Both the position numbers and the translations under genes were made by a program. The notes below the pieces were generated by a model. That model searched no databases. It saw only the letters and a program-made list of their open reading frames with translations, and was not told the origin of the DNA. From a virus: a DNA stretch of 64,000 nucleotides. How positions within the stretch are numbered: the first letter of the stretch is position 1; the number at the start of each line of letters is the position of its first letter. The stretch covers positions 1-64,000 of the IMG/VR virus record IMGVR_UViG_3300025087_000037; one strand, 5' to 3'. Positions 1 to 8,334 of this stretch are shown here, piece after piece.

Positions 1-1069
1 TGGGGTCCTTCTTGATGGCCTTCATGGACAGGGCCAGCTTTCTCTGGGCCGGGTCGATCTCGAGGACGATGGCCTCGATCTCCTGGCCGATCTCCACGAC
101 GCTTGCAGGGTTCTTCACCCTCTGGTGGCTGATTTCCGTGGTGTAAATCAGGCCACGGATCATGGGGGCCACCTCGACGAATATCCCGTATTCGGTCGTC
201 GAGGTCACCAGGGCCCGGATCTTCGTGCCCTTCTTGAACTTCTCGGCGGCCTCGATCCAGGGATCCGGAAGGAGCCGCTTGATGCTCAGCTCGATCTTCT
301 CTTCCTCGGCGTTGACGTTGACGACCTTCACCTCGATGTTCTGGCCCACGGTGTACTCCTGGGTCAGATCCGTGATCTTTCCCCAGGAGACCTCCGAGAT
401 GTGGACGAGGCCATCTACACCTCCGAGGTCAAGGAACAGGCCGAACTTGGTGATGGCCTTGATGTCCCCCTTGACGACGGAGTCTGGAATGATCCGGGCA
501 AAGGCTTCGGCCATGTTGGCCTCCCTCTCCTTCTCCAGGATCGCCCTCCTGGACACGATGACATTCCTCGTGTCCTCGTTGAAGGTGATGATCTTGAAGT
601 TCATCGCCTTTCCCAGCACCTCTTCGGCCGAAACGGGGTGAAGGTCCACCTGGGAGCCGGGAAGGAAGGCGGGAACGCCGATGTCCACGGAGAAGCCGCC
701 CTTGACCTGGTTTTTTACCAGGCCGAGGATATCGAGACCTCCCACGTAGGTTTCCTTGAGGCTTTCCCAGGTCACTCCCATGTTCTTTCCTATGGAGATC
801 TGGACGGGCCGTCCATCCTTCTCGAGGCCATCGAGAATGACTTCGATGAAGTCACCCTCCTTGACGGCCAGGCTTCCATCCTTGGTCGGAAGATCTCCGA
901 CCGGGATCAAGCCCATGGTCATGCATCCCACGTCGACCATGGCGTTGATCTCGTTGATCTGGGTGATCACGCCGTCGACGACCGTGCCGATTTTGAAGAT
1001 CTTCGGCTCGAAAATCGACATGACGTTGTCTTGGGTGTATTCTGAATCTCGAACAGACGTCTTTTCCAT
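1..1069 (-). CDS. rpsA: Ribosomal protein S1-like protein (C-terminus beyond window)
   Basis: Translation of the minus strand from ATG at 1069 gives at least 356 residues with about four S1-type OB-fold repeats. Each repeat has the recurring pattern G-x-V-x-G-x-V followed by a hydrophobic strand and GLI/GLV-H-x-SE; the third contains GVDGLVHISEVSW. Ribosomal S1 tethers mRNA to the 30S subunit, so a phage copy could bias initiation towards phage messages. The start is supported by AAGGAGA about 8 bases upstream. It is the last gene of a three-gene minus-strand operon. Codon use is GC-rich, unlike the AT-rich remainder of the window. Family assignment is firm; that it replaces host S1 on ribosomes is inference. 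Confidence 0.85.
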   Translation of the reverse strand, partial: MEKTSVRDSEYTQDNVMSIFEPKIFKIGTVVDGVITQINEINAMVDVGCMTMGLIPVGDLPTKDGSLAVKEGDFIEVILDGLEKDGRPVQISIGKNMGVTWESLKETYVGGLDILGLVKNQVKGGFSVDIGVPAFLPGSQVDLHPVSAEEVLGKAMNFKIITFNEDTRNVIVSRRAILEKEREANMAEAFARIIPDSVVKGDIKAITKFGLFLDLGGVDGLVHISEVSWGKITDLTQEYTVGQNIEVKVVNVNAEEEKIELSIKRLLPDPWIEAAEKFKKGTKIRALVTSTTEYGIFVEVAPMIRGLIYTTEISHQRVKNPASVVEIGQEIEAIVLEIDPAQRKLALSMKAIKKDP

Positions 1070-1134
1070 GTAACATTCTCCTTGTTGTGAGGTGGTATGG
1101 TTTGATTCTGAGACGATTTTCTGGAACTTGGGGA

Positions 1135-1698
1135 CTAGATCTCGAACCCGGAGGCCCGGATTTCCTTCTTGAGGGCCAGGGGGATCCTCACCTTGGACAA
1201 CTCAATCCCGGAACCCAGACAGGTGGGACAATCCCTCGAGCTCTTGATCTTCCTCCCGAGGACCGGCTCGGTGCATTTTCCTGCCCCCTTGCACTTCGGG
1301 CAGGGCACATCATCTGCCCGGAAGCGATTCTTCCGGTGCACATACACGCCGGTGCCGTTGCACCGGGAACATGTTTCCACTTCGCCGGCCCGGCCGCCGC
1401 AGACGGCGCAGACGTCTGTCCGGATCCCCCGGCCTCCGCAGGATGGGCAGGTGATTTCCTCCTCCCCTATCTGGAAGATGAACTTCTGACCCGCCCCCTT
1501 GCAGGCGGGGCAGATGGGGGATGAGGGTGCCACCGACCAGGATTCTCCTGCCTCGATGGCGGCCCGGATCTTTTCGTTCTTGGCCGCCATGATGGCCTTG
1601 AACTCCTCCATGGTCTTGGTTTTCGAAATCAGGGACTCCAGACCCCGAACCTCATTGATGTCCACGTACTGGATTTCAACCTCGGCTGCATCATCCAT
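1135..1698 (-). CDS. DnaJ-type zinc-finger protein without J domain
   Basis: The 187-residue product has an N-terminal helical region of about 65 residues, then six CxxCxGxG-like units: CPACKGAG, CPSCGGRG, CAVCGG, CSRCNGTG, CPKCKGAG and CPTCLGSG. This is the cysteine-rich zinc-binding arrangement of DnaJ/Hsp40 and related scaffolds. No HPD-containing J domain is present. ATG at 1698 is chosen because AAGGGA lies 8 bases upstream and the start overlaps the stop of the preceding gene (ATGGATGA), implying translational coupling. ATG at 1707 is possible but sits within the ribosome-binding site. GC-rich like the adjoining S1 gene. Function unknown; a chaperone or RNA-binding role are both possible. 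Confidence 0.75.
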   Translation of the reverse strand: MDDAAEVEIQYVDINEVRGLESLISKTKTMEEFKAIMAAKNEKIRAAIEAGESWSVAPSSPICPACKGAGQKFIFQIGEEEITCPSCGGRGIRTDVCAVCGGRAGEVETCSRCNGTGVYVHRKNRFRADDVPCPKCKGAGKCTEPVLGRKIKSSRDCPTCLGSGIELSKVRIPLALKKEIRASGFEI

Positions 1699-2101
1699 CG
1701 GTAACATCCCTTCGTGTGGGTTTCGGCGGAAGCTCCGCCATGATGACCTTGACCATTTCAAGGTCCTTTTCTTTTTTTATTGCCATGAGCATGAGAGCGG
1801 AGCCCACCAAAATTCCTCTCTCAGAACATATGACTCCTTGTTTCTGTATCGAATTTAAGATTTTGGAAACTTCATCGTCAAGTCTCCAAAATTCTTTTAT
1901 CGGAGTTCCAGGGGTTTGACTCATGTCATTTAATTTCTGAGCAATGGTTGATATTCTTTTCCACCCATGTCGAATTCTTTTAATCATTTCAGAAGCCTCT
2001 GTTTCAAGATTTCTTTGAACATTTATTTCTTTCTTGCCCAATTTTTTGTATTCTTTTCCAGAACCTTTTCCGGCTTTTTTGGATTTCTTTTGCTCAGCCA
2101 T
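1691..2101 (-). CDS. Small basic hypothetical protein, first gene of the S1 operon
   Basis: The 136-residue product has a lysine-rich N-terminus (KKSKKAGKGSGKEYKK) and a helical remainder; I do not recognise the family. ATG at 2101 is preceded by AAGGAGA at 7 bases, so it is preferred to the longer frame starting at 2128. The gene begins AT-rich like the rest of the phage, but its last roughly 25 codons are GC-rich, and its stop overlaps the start of the zinc-finger gene. The composition boundary therefore lies inside this reading frame. Confidence 0.65.
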   Translation of the reverse strand: MAEQKKSKKAGKGSGKEYKKLGKKEINVQRNLETEASEMIKRIRHGWKRISTIAQKLNDMSQTPGTPIKEFWRLDDEVSKILNSIQKQGVICSERGILVGSALMLMAIKKEKDLEMVKVIMAELPPKPTRRDVTDG

Positions 2102-2341
2102 TCGTTTTCTCCTTGGACGTTGTAACATATTTTTAGTTTATTATATTCTGTAAAGTTAATATAATTTATCCCCATAAAGTGAGTATAAAAAATGTGTATT
2201 AAATATCTCAATTCATTAATTAATATATATAGGTTCAAAAAGAAAACATAAAAGAATCTTGTCGTTCTTCAAGATTTTAAATAAAGAAAAAATATAAAAG
2301 TAAAAGAACAAATTATTGTAAACTTTTAAAAGGAGGATTCT
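2102..2341. promoter_or_regulatory. Divergent intergenic control region
   Basis: This 240-base AT-rich gap separates the minus-strand S1 operon from the plus-strand replication genes, so it should hold promoters in both directions. GAACAAA at 2306-2312 matches the first half of the motif found upstream of other plus-strand genes. A strong AGGAGG at 2331-2336 serves the polymerase TTG start. I see no convincing coding sequence in the gap. Confidence 0.45.
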
Positions 2342-5300
2342 TTGGAATCAATAAAAAGTTCTTTGGGAAACTGTATGGAATGTTCTTTACAAAACGAACC
2401 TTCTTGTATTTTAGAAACAAATTGTGAAGATGATCTTTCAAAAGTCGATGTAATTTTCGTAGCAGAAAATCCAGGAAAAGAAGAAGTGGAATATATTCCT
2501 CCCACTCCACTTATAGGAAAGTCTGGACAAACTTTTAGAAAATATTTTAAGAAATTAAAACTTGATAAATTGAATTATTTAATTACAAATGTAGTTTGGT
2601 GTTTAACTTTAAATGAAGATGGAACAACAGGAAATCCTTCACAAAAGGTTATAGATTGTTGTAAAGAAAATTGCTTTGAGTTAATAAGAAATTGTAATCC
2701 AAAGTTGATTGTAATTATGGGAAATTCTCCTTTGTCTGCATTCAATATTGCAAAGACTGGAGTCACAAAATGTAGAGGTAAAATTTACGATTGGGAAGAT
2801 TATAAAATTTTCGTGACAGTTCATCCATCTTATGTAAATAGAAATAGGATTGTTGAAGAGCCTGAATTTGAAAGAGATTTATCAAAGGTCGCAGAGTTCT
2901 TTGGAATAAAAAATGATATTGAACAAGGAAAAGAAAGAAATATAAATATTACAAATATAAAAGGAAAATATCAATATTCTATACCTGAGAAATATTATAC
3001 AGATAATTATCGGTTGGTCGATGTCCAATATTTAGGAAGAAAAAGAGAAGTCATTTATATTTTTAGAGATAAAGATAATAAAAAGGAGATTTATAAAACA
3101 GATGATAAATATTATTGTTATACATGTTTAGATGATAATGAAAAGAAAAAAATTGTACCCTATGAAAAACTTAATCAAACGTTTTTACATTATTCTGATA
3201 AATCTTTATTAGATTTTAATTGTACGTATGAGGGTGATAATAGAATTACGTCGAAACATGCGTTAGATTATTATTTGAATTCAAAAGGCGAGGCTCCTAA
3301 ACTTGATTTAAATATTATGTATTTTGATATTGAGGTTGACACTGGAGAATCTCGTTCATTTCCAAAACCCACTGAAGCAAATTATCCAATCAATTTAATC
3401 ACAAAGATTTATCATAAGATTAAAACCACATATGTCATTGATAATAAAACAGAGGAAATTCAAAATATTGAAGGGGTTATTATAAAGAAGTTTAAAAACG
3501 AAAGAGATTTAATGTCATCTTTTATTTCTGATTTTAAGAATGATGACCCTGATATTCTGAGTGGTTGGAATTGTATCGATTTTGACCTCCAGTATATTTT
3601 TAATAGATTACCTAAAATAAATATTCGTCAAGAATCTATGTCTAAATTTGGTGAATTTTATGTTGATGGAAAAAGATTTGTTTGTAATCTTGCAGGGTGT
3701 GTTCCTTTGGACCAATGCTTTTTATATAAGAATTTTACCTTCACAAAAAAGGAAAATTATAAATTAGGATTTATCGCCCAAGATGAATTAGGTTATACGA
3801 AAGTCGCAATGGATCTTCCGATCAATCAAATGTATTCAAAACTTTTAAATAAATTCATTGGTTATAACATTCGAGATACGGAACTTCTTGAAGGCCTTGA
3901 AAATAAACTAGAACATATAAATCTCTTAAATGAAATTAGAACTATTTGTCATACGAGTTTTGATAATTGTTCGACATTTGGCCAGATTGATGCAATGTTA
4001 ATTTCTTTTTTGAAGCAAAGAGGGTTTGGTTCAAAGAATAGTAATCAACATATGGAAAAAGTTAAATATGCAGGGGCTTTTGTTTTTGAGCCAATTCCTG
4101 GCATTTATGAAAAGGTTGTAGACTTTGACTTTAAATCACTATATCCAAGTTTGATCATTACATACAATATTGGAATAAATAATTTTAGAATTAAATTAGA
4201 GGATCCTTCTTTGGGGTTTGAATTATCGAAACACCCGGAGAATCTTCCTGATGAAATATCTGTAATTTTTGATCCAACTTTCAGAGCTGAGAAAAAAATT
4301 ATAAAGAAGGAAGCACTTCTTAACATCATTAAAAAAAATAATTATATTCATACAATTAATGGTTGTTTATTTGAAAATCATGATAAAGAGTTATCTGTTT
4401 TAGGAGAAGCTTTAAAAGAGATTTTAGATTCTCGTGATAGATATAAGAAGATGATGTTTAAAGCCGTAGAAGAAAAGAAAAATGACGAATCAAAATTTTA
4501 TGATACAAGGCAACAAGTTTATAAGGTTTTGGCAAATGGAACATATGGAGTTTTAGGAAATAAAGCATTTAGATTTTATGATGAATCTTGTGCTGGTGCA
4601 ATTACATTATCAGGTCAAGAAGCTTTAAAGAATTCAATTATTTATGGAAATAATTTTATGGAAAGTTTAAATTTAGAAAAGCCGATGGTAATTCCTGATG
4701 AGATAACTAAGAAAGAAATTTTCTCAGATGAAATGCCTGATATTAGAAAAAGGATCAAATATATTGTAACTGGAGATACCGATTCAATTTTTTGTTGTTT
4801 TGAAAAATTTAAAAAGGAAAAGAATGTTGAAAATATTAGAGGCTGGTGTAAAGAAATTGAAAATTATTTAAATAATGTTATTATGCCACATATTGTTAGA
4901 ACACATAATGTCGATCCAAAAAATAGTGTTTTAAAATTAAAAAATGAATTGATTATTTCTCGTGGATTATTTTTAGCAAAAAAGAGATACGCAATTCATG
5001 TTATAAATAATGAAGGAAAATCTGTTGATAAAATGAAATTTATGGGTGTTGAAATTAAAAGATCAGATTATCCGCAAAAGTCAAAAGAGTTTTTAACTGA
5101 GTTGGTAAATTTGATTTTAAAATCAGAAAAAGTTTCTATTACAAAATTAATGAAATTTGTAGAGATGAAAGAAAAAGAATTTATTGAGGCAATAAATAAT
5201 GGAGAAAAAACAATCGCAAGACCTGTTTCAATTGGAAAAGAGATAGAAGAATATAAGACTGTTCCTCAAGGAACAAAGGCTATGTTGAATTTTAATGATT

Positions 5301-5584
5301 TAATTTATGACGCTCATGATGTTGGAAGTCGTGGATATATGTTTAAAATTAAAGGGATAAATTTAGATTTAGCTCCAGATGATGTAAAGAAAAATTATCA
5401 GAAGTTTTTATCTTCTGGAAAAAAATTGGAAGTTATTGCCATTCCTGATGAAGAACAACGATTACCAAAATATATTATTCCTGATATGAAAGAACAATTA
5501 AAATTTTCTTTTACTGATCGTTATGAACTTATGTTAAAACCTATTTTAGACATAAAAACTAAAAATACAGTTCTAACTTTTTAA
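2342..5584 (+). CDS. Family B DNA polymerase with N-terminal family 4-type uracil-DNA glycosylase domain
   Basis: The 1080-residue fusion joins two enzymes. Residues 1-190 match family 4 (Fe-S) uracil-DNA glycosylase: motif AENPG (41-45), HPSY (161-164), and cysteines C11, C14, C87 and C106/107 placed as the cluster ligands. Residues ~320-1080 are a proofreading family B polymerase: exonuclease I FDIE (D329, E331), exonuclease II N410-FD, exonuclease III Y508-x3-D512, motif A DFKSLYPS (596-603), motif B K728-x3-NGTYG, motif C GDTDS (811-815) and KKRY (880-883). All catalytic residues appear intact. The start is TTG with AGGAGG 5 bases upstream. Likely the replicative polymerase, with uracil recognition or excision coupled to synthesis; the coupling is inference. 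The family calls are strong. Confidence 0.92.
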   Translation: MESIKSSLGNCMECSLQNEPSCILETNCEDDLSKVDVIFVAENPGKEEVEYIPPTPLIGKSGQTFRKYFKKLKLDKLNYLITNVVWCLTLNEDGTTGNPSQKVIDCCKENCFELIRNCNPKLIVIMGNSPLSAFNIAKTGVTKCRGKIYDWEDYKIFVTVHPSYVNRNRIVEEPEFERDLSKVAEFFGIKNDIEQGKERNINITNIKGKYQYSIPEKYYTDNYRLVDVQYLGRKREVIYIFRDKDNKKEIYKTDDKYYCYTCLDDNEKKKIVPYEKLNQTFLHYSDKSLLDFNCTYEGDNRITSKHALDYYLNSKGEAPKLDLNIMYFDIEVDTGESRSFPKPTEANYPINLITKIYHKIKTTYVIDNKTEEIQNIEGVIIKKFKNERDLMSSFISDFKNDDPDILSGWNCIDFDLQYIFNRLPKINIRQESMSKFGEFYVDGKRFVCNLAGCVPLDQCFLYKNFTFTKKENYKLGFIAQDELGYTKVAMDLPINQMYSKLLNKFIGYNIRDTELLEGLENKLEHINLLNEIRTICHTSFDNCSTFGQIDAMLISFLKQRGFGSKNSNQHMEKVKYAGAFVFEPIPGIYEKVVDFDFKSLYPSLIITYNIGINNFRIKLEDPSLGFELSKHPENLPDEISVIFDPTFRAEKKIIKKEALLNIIKKNNYIHTINGCLFENHDKELSVLGEALKEILDSRDRYKKMMFKAVEEKKNDESKFYDTRQQVYKVLANGTYGVLGNKAFRFYDESCAGAITLSGQEALKNSIIYGNNFMESLNLEKPMVIPDEITKKEIFSDEMPDIRKRIKYIVTGDTDSIFCCFEKFKKEKNVENIRGWCKEIENYLNNVIMPHIVRTHNVDPKNSVLKLKNELIISRGLFLAKKRYAIHVINNEGKSVDKMKFMGVEIKRSDYPQKSKEFLTELVNLILKSEKVSITKLMKFVEMKEKEFIEAINNGEKTIARPVSIGKEIEEYKTVPQGTKAMLNFNDLIYDAHDVGSRGYMFKIKGINLDLAPDDVKKNYQKFLSSGKKLEVIAIPDEEQRLPKYIIPDMKEQLKFSFTDRYELMLKPILDIKTKNTVLTF

Positions 5585-5648
5585 GAAAATAAGAATATAT
5601 CAAAGAACAAACATTTATATAAAATAAAATTTTGAAAGGGTTGTGATA

Positions 5649-6353
5649 ATGGACAATATAAAAGTAATTGAGTCTTTTATAACATGGCAGGGAGAGGGGC
5701 CTGACATTGGAAAGAGAATGCTCCTTTTAAGATTTAAAACCTGTGATAGAGTCGAAAATAAAAATCCTTGTTCATGGTGTGATACAATAATTAAAATGAG
5801 ATGCTCCATTGAGCAGGAGGTTTCTCTCCAAACGATCCAAGAAACTTTAGATAAAAACAAAGCTGGTTTGATGATAACCGGAGGGGAACCTACATTTGGA
5901 GAAAACTTAAAAAATACAACCAGACTTTTAAATTTATATTATAACGTTGCTAACATTGAAACAAATGGTTTTGATCTTTTAGGCCTTTTTAAAATTATCT
6001 CCAATATTGATAAAAATATAAAAATAATTTGGTCTCCAAAAATTTTCAGCAATAAAGATTATGTCGATTTTCAAGTCAAAGTCTCAGAATTAAATTCATA
6101 TAAAAATGATGTTTATTTAAAATTTGTAATAGACAATAAAAATTTTCCAGAAGATAATTTAAGGGTAGAAAAATGTTTACAATTTATCTTAGATAATCCA
6201 AAAATTAAATTTGATATAGATAAAGTTTATTTAATGCCAGAAGGAAAAACAAGGGAAGACTTAATTAAAAATTCAGAGATTTGTTTTGACATGTGTGAGA
6301 AGTGGAATTGTAGTTTTTCTTCAAGGGATCAAATAATCTATGGTTTCGTTTAA
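5649..6353 (+). CDS. queE: 7-carboxy-7-deazaguanine synthase (QueE), radical SAM
   Basis: The 234-residue protein carries QueE hallmarks: an N-terminal SFITWQGEGPDIGKRM substrate/SAM region, cluster cysteines C32, C41 and C44, and the GGEPT motif at MITGGEPTFGE. QueE converts 6-carboxytetrahydropterin to CDG, a precursor of preQ0 and of 7-deazaguanine bases in tRNA or phage DNA. The first cysteine spacing is C-x8-C-x2-C instead of the common C-x3-C-x2-C, a variation known in the family. ATG at 5649 is 8 bases from AAGGG; GTG at 5643 is the alternative. A TGT/DpdA-like gene lies 3.5 kb downstream on the same strand. QueD, QueC and FolE are not in the window. Confidence 0.88.
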   Translation: MDNIKVIESFITWQGEGPDIGKRMLLLRFKTCDRVENKNPCSWCDTIIKMRCSIEQEVSLQTIQETLDKNKAGLMITGGEPTFGENLKNTTRLLNLYYNVANIETNGFDLLGLFKIISNIDKNIKIIWSPKIFSNKDYVDFQVKVSELNSYKNDVYLKFVIDNKNFPEDNLRVEKCLQFILDNPKIKFDIDKVYLMPEGKTREDLIKNSEICFDMCEKWNCSFSSRDQIIYGFV

Positions 6354-6369
6354 AGAAATGGAGGCTGGT

Positions 6370-6606
6370 GTGTACAGAGAAGAAGGTATTATGGTTGTTA
6401 GAAGGCATAAAGAAACATTTGAAGAAATGATGAGGCGCTTCAAAAAGAAGTATTCAAAAAGTGGTATCTTACAAGATTTGAAAAAGGTTATGTTTTTTGA
6501 AAAAGATTCTGTCCGTAAACGTCGTAAGCGTTCTGTATCTGAAAAAAGGCGCAAGAAGGAACTTGAAAAAATTTATGAATCAAAAGAAAGAAAGGAATCA
6601 AAATAA
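6370..6606 (+). CDS. rpsU: Ribosomal protein S21-like (bS21)
   Basis: The product of about 78 residues has the S21 signature: VVRRHKETFEEMMRRFKKKY followed by a helix and a very basic tail (VRKRRKRSVSEKRRKK). S21 binds near the anti-Shine-Dalgarno region of the 30S subunit, and phage copies are known from large uncultivated phages. GTG at 6370 follows GGAGG by 5 bases; ATG at 6391 follows AGAAGAAGG by 4 and would give a 71-residue product closer to bacterial length. It begins 16 bases after queE and ends one base before the GroES-like gene, so these are co-transcribed. Together with S1 it makes two ribosomal proteins in the window. Confidence 0.88.
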   Translation: MYREEGIMVVRRHKETFEEMMRRFKKKYSKSGILQDLKKVMFFEKDSVRKRRKRSVSEKRRKKELEKIYESKERKESK

Positions 6607-6607
6607 C

Positions 6608-6889
6608 ATGAATATTAAAGCGGGTTTTGATAAAGTGATTGTTAAGCCTTTTGAGGTCGAAAATAAAGTGGGTTCAATAATTCTTTCAGCGACAACCACT
6701 CCTCCTCAATCTTATGGAAAGGTTTTATCAATTGGTAAAGATGTAAAAACTGATGTTAAGATTGGCGAGGTTGCAATTTTTGCAAGATTCGCAGGGCAAA
6801 CAATTGTAGTTGGAAAAGAAGAATATCGGGTTCTTATGGATGGAGAAATTTATGGAGTTTTAGAAAACATCGAATCTTTAAATGGTTAA
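6608..6889 (+). CDS. GroES-like co-chaperonin
   Basis: The 93-residue product matches the Cpn10/GroES fold in length and pattern: an N-terminal AGFDKVIVKPFEVENKVGSI strand pair, a mobile-loop-like segment SATTTPPQ, then YGKVLSIGKDV, the basin GEVAIFARFAGQTIVV and a C-terminal GEIYGVLE. Phage co-chaperonins such as T4 gp31 replace GroES to fold the capsid protein in host GroEL; that role here is inference. ATG at 6608 is two bases after the S21 stop; an in-frame upward extension overlaps S21 and is not used. Confidence 0.85.
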   Translation: MNIKAGFDKVIVKPFEVENKVGSIILSATTTPPQSYGKVLSIGKDVKTDVKIGEVAIFARFAGQTIVVGKEEYRVLMDGEIYGVLENIESLNG

Positions 6890-6900
6890 GGATACAAAAA

Positions 6901-7542
6901 ATGAAAAAGGGTCTTGATCATATCATTGTGGTTATAGACAAAAGTGGGTCTATGGATGTTGCTAAAAATGAAACGATTACCGGGTTTAATAAATTCATTG
7001 AGGAACAAAAGAATTTAAAAGATCGAAACGCTTTTATCACAGTGATTCAATTTAATACAGATTATAATTTTTATTGCAAGAATATTCCTATCAACGAAGT
7101 GAAAGATCTTAATGAAAGTGCCTATAGACCTTATGGGTTCACTGCATATTTCGACGCTTTAGGAAAAGCGATTGATGAAACAGGAATTTATTTAGATGGC
7201 TTGACAGAAGATGAAAAGCCAGAAAATGTAATTATGGTTTCAATAACTGACGGGCAAGAAAATGCCTCAAAAGAATATAATTCTGAAAAAATTAAAAATA
7301 TGATTAAACATCAACAAGATAAATATTTGTGGAAATTTATATTTTTATCAGCCGGTGAAGAAGCTTTTAAGACTATTAAATCCCTCAATATAGATCCATC
7401 TTTTACTTATAAATTTGATAATGGCGCTAGAGGAATTAATTCTTCTTATTTATCTATGTCCATGGGGACAACTTGTATGAGAACATCTTGCTACAACAAA
7501 AAAGATATTCTAGATAAAACTGGGCAAAAAGAAAGCGATTAA
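6901..7542 (+). CDS. VWA-domain protein
   Basis: The 213-residue product is essentially one von Willebrand A domain. It has the MIDAS motif DKSGSM near residue 13, a T in the GFTAYFDAL segment, and the late acidic motif VSITDGQENASKEY. VWA domains bind metal-dependent protein ligands. No transmembrane segment is visible. It sits between the GroES-like and thymidylate-synthase-like genes with 2-11 base gaps, so it belongs to the early or middle operon. Its partner is unknown. A second, unrelated VWA protein is at 30711-31676. Confidence 0.82.
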   Translation: MKKGLDHIIVVIDKSGSMDVAKNETITGFNKFIEEQKNLKDRNAFITVIQFNTDYNFYCKNIPINEVKDLNESAYRPYGFTAYFDALGKAIDETGIYLDGLTEDEKPENVIMVSITDGQENASKEYNSEKIKNMIKHQQDKYLWKFIFLSAGEEAFKTIKSLNIDPSFTYKFDNGARGINSSYLSMSMGTTCMRTSCYNKKDILDKTGQKESD

Positions 7543-7544
7543 GA

Positions 7545-8333
7545 ATGAATTTAACTTTTATTAATGCCACAACAATTTCAGATTTGTGGTTTCAAGCAAT
7601 TTATTCAATTATTGATAATGGAAAAAGATTTAAGATTGATGAAGGCTCATACGCTGGACAAATGAGATTGGAGTTTGATTATTTTATCGGCCAAATTAAA
7701 TGTCCATGGGGTGAACCAATTCTTCCTGTAATTCCTCCGGGTTTAGACATCCCTCCACCTGTGGAAAATGATTATATTTTTGGTGGAAAAAATTATGATA
7801 GATCATATATTGAATATTTAATGACACCGACAAAAATGGCAAATGAATCATATACTTATGGTGAAAGATTAACACAATACAATGTATCAGAATTTATAAA
7901 AGAAAAGAGAGATGAAAAAAAGCATGAAATCGTCAATGTTGAAAAATATGATGATAAGATTTTATTGGCTGATAATTCAAATTTGTTCATCAATCAGATA
8001 GAATATGTTATAAATAAATATAAGACCTCAGGACATAGAAATAATCAATTGATTTTACAGGTTGGAAATCCTGATGATCTTTTGTTAGTTGATCCACCAT
8101 GTCTAAGACATATTGATACAAGAATTCAAGATAACAAACTTCATTTTTTTGTGTATTTTAGATCATGGGATTTATGGGGTGGGTTGCCAGCAAATTTAGC
8201 GGGGATACAATATTTAAAAAATTACATGTCAAATGAAATTGGGGTAGAAGATGGGGAAATGGTTGTAGAGTCAAAGGGTTTGCACATATATGGTTATGCT
8301 GAAGATCTTGTAAAATTGAGGTGCGGAAAATAA
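7545..8333 (+). CDS. Thymidylate synthase-like protein (archaeal-type)
   Basis: The C-terminal half of this 262-residue protein carries the ThyA catalytic core: PPCLRHID with nucleophile C186, FFVYFRSWDLWGGLPANLAG (R206, S207, D209, N217) and GLHIYGYAEDL (H247, Y249). The layout resembles methanogen-type thymidylate synthases more than the E. coli enzyme. It may make dTMP, or hydroxymethylate dUMP or dCMP as phage ThyA relatives do; the sequence does not decide. Its place among deazaguanine-modification genes makes a base-modification role possible. The start is 2 bases after the VWA stop. Confidence 0.78.
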   Translation: MNLTFINATTISDLWFQAIYSIIDNGKRFKIDEGSYAGQMRLEFDYFIGQIKCPWGEPILPVIPPGLDIPPPVENDYIFGGKNYDRSYIEYLMTPTKMANESYTYGERLTQYNVSEFIKEKRDEKKHEIVNVEKYDDKILLADNSNLFINQIEYVINKYKTSGHRNNQLILQVGNPDDLLLVDPPCLRHIDTRIQDNKLHFFVYFRSWDLWGGLPANLAGIQYLKNYMSNEIGVEDGEMVVESKGLHIYGYAEDLVKLRCGK

Positions 8334-8334
8334 A

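Noticed and set aside
125-1524. Long plus-strand frames in the GC-rich segment
   Set aside because: They are shadows of the S1-like and zinc-finger genes on the minus strand, which have clear motifs and ribosome-binding sites.
1-2101. Host chromosome flank of an integrated prophage
   Set aside because: The GC-rich genes share an operon and overlapping codons with an AT-rich gene, and no integrase or attachment site is visible. Assembly error is still possible.
6497-6607. Extension of the GroES-like protein
   Set aside because: It overlaps the S21 gene in another frame and lies outside the conserved 93-residue domain.
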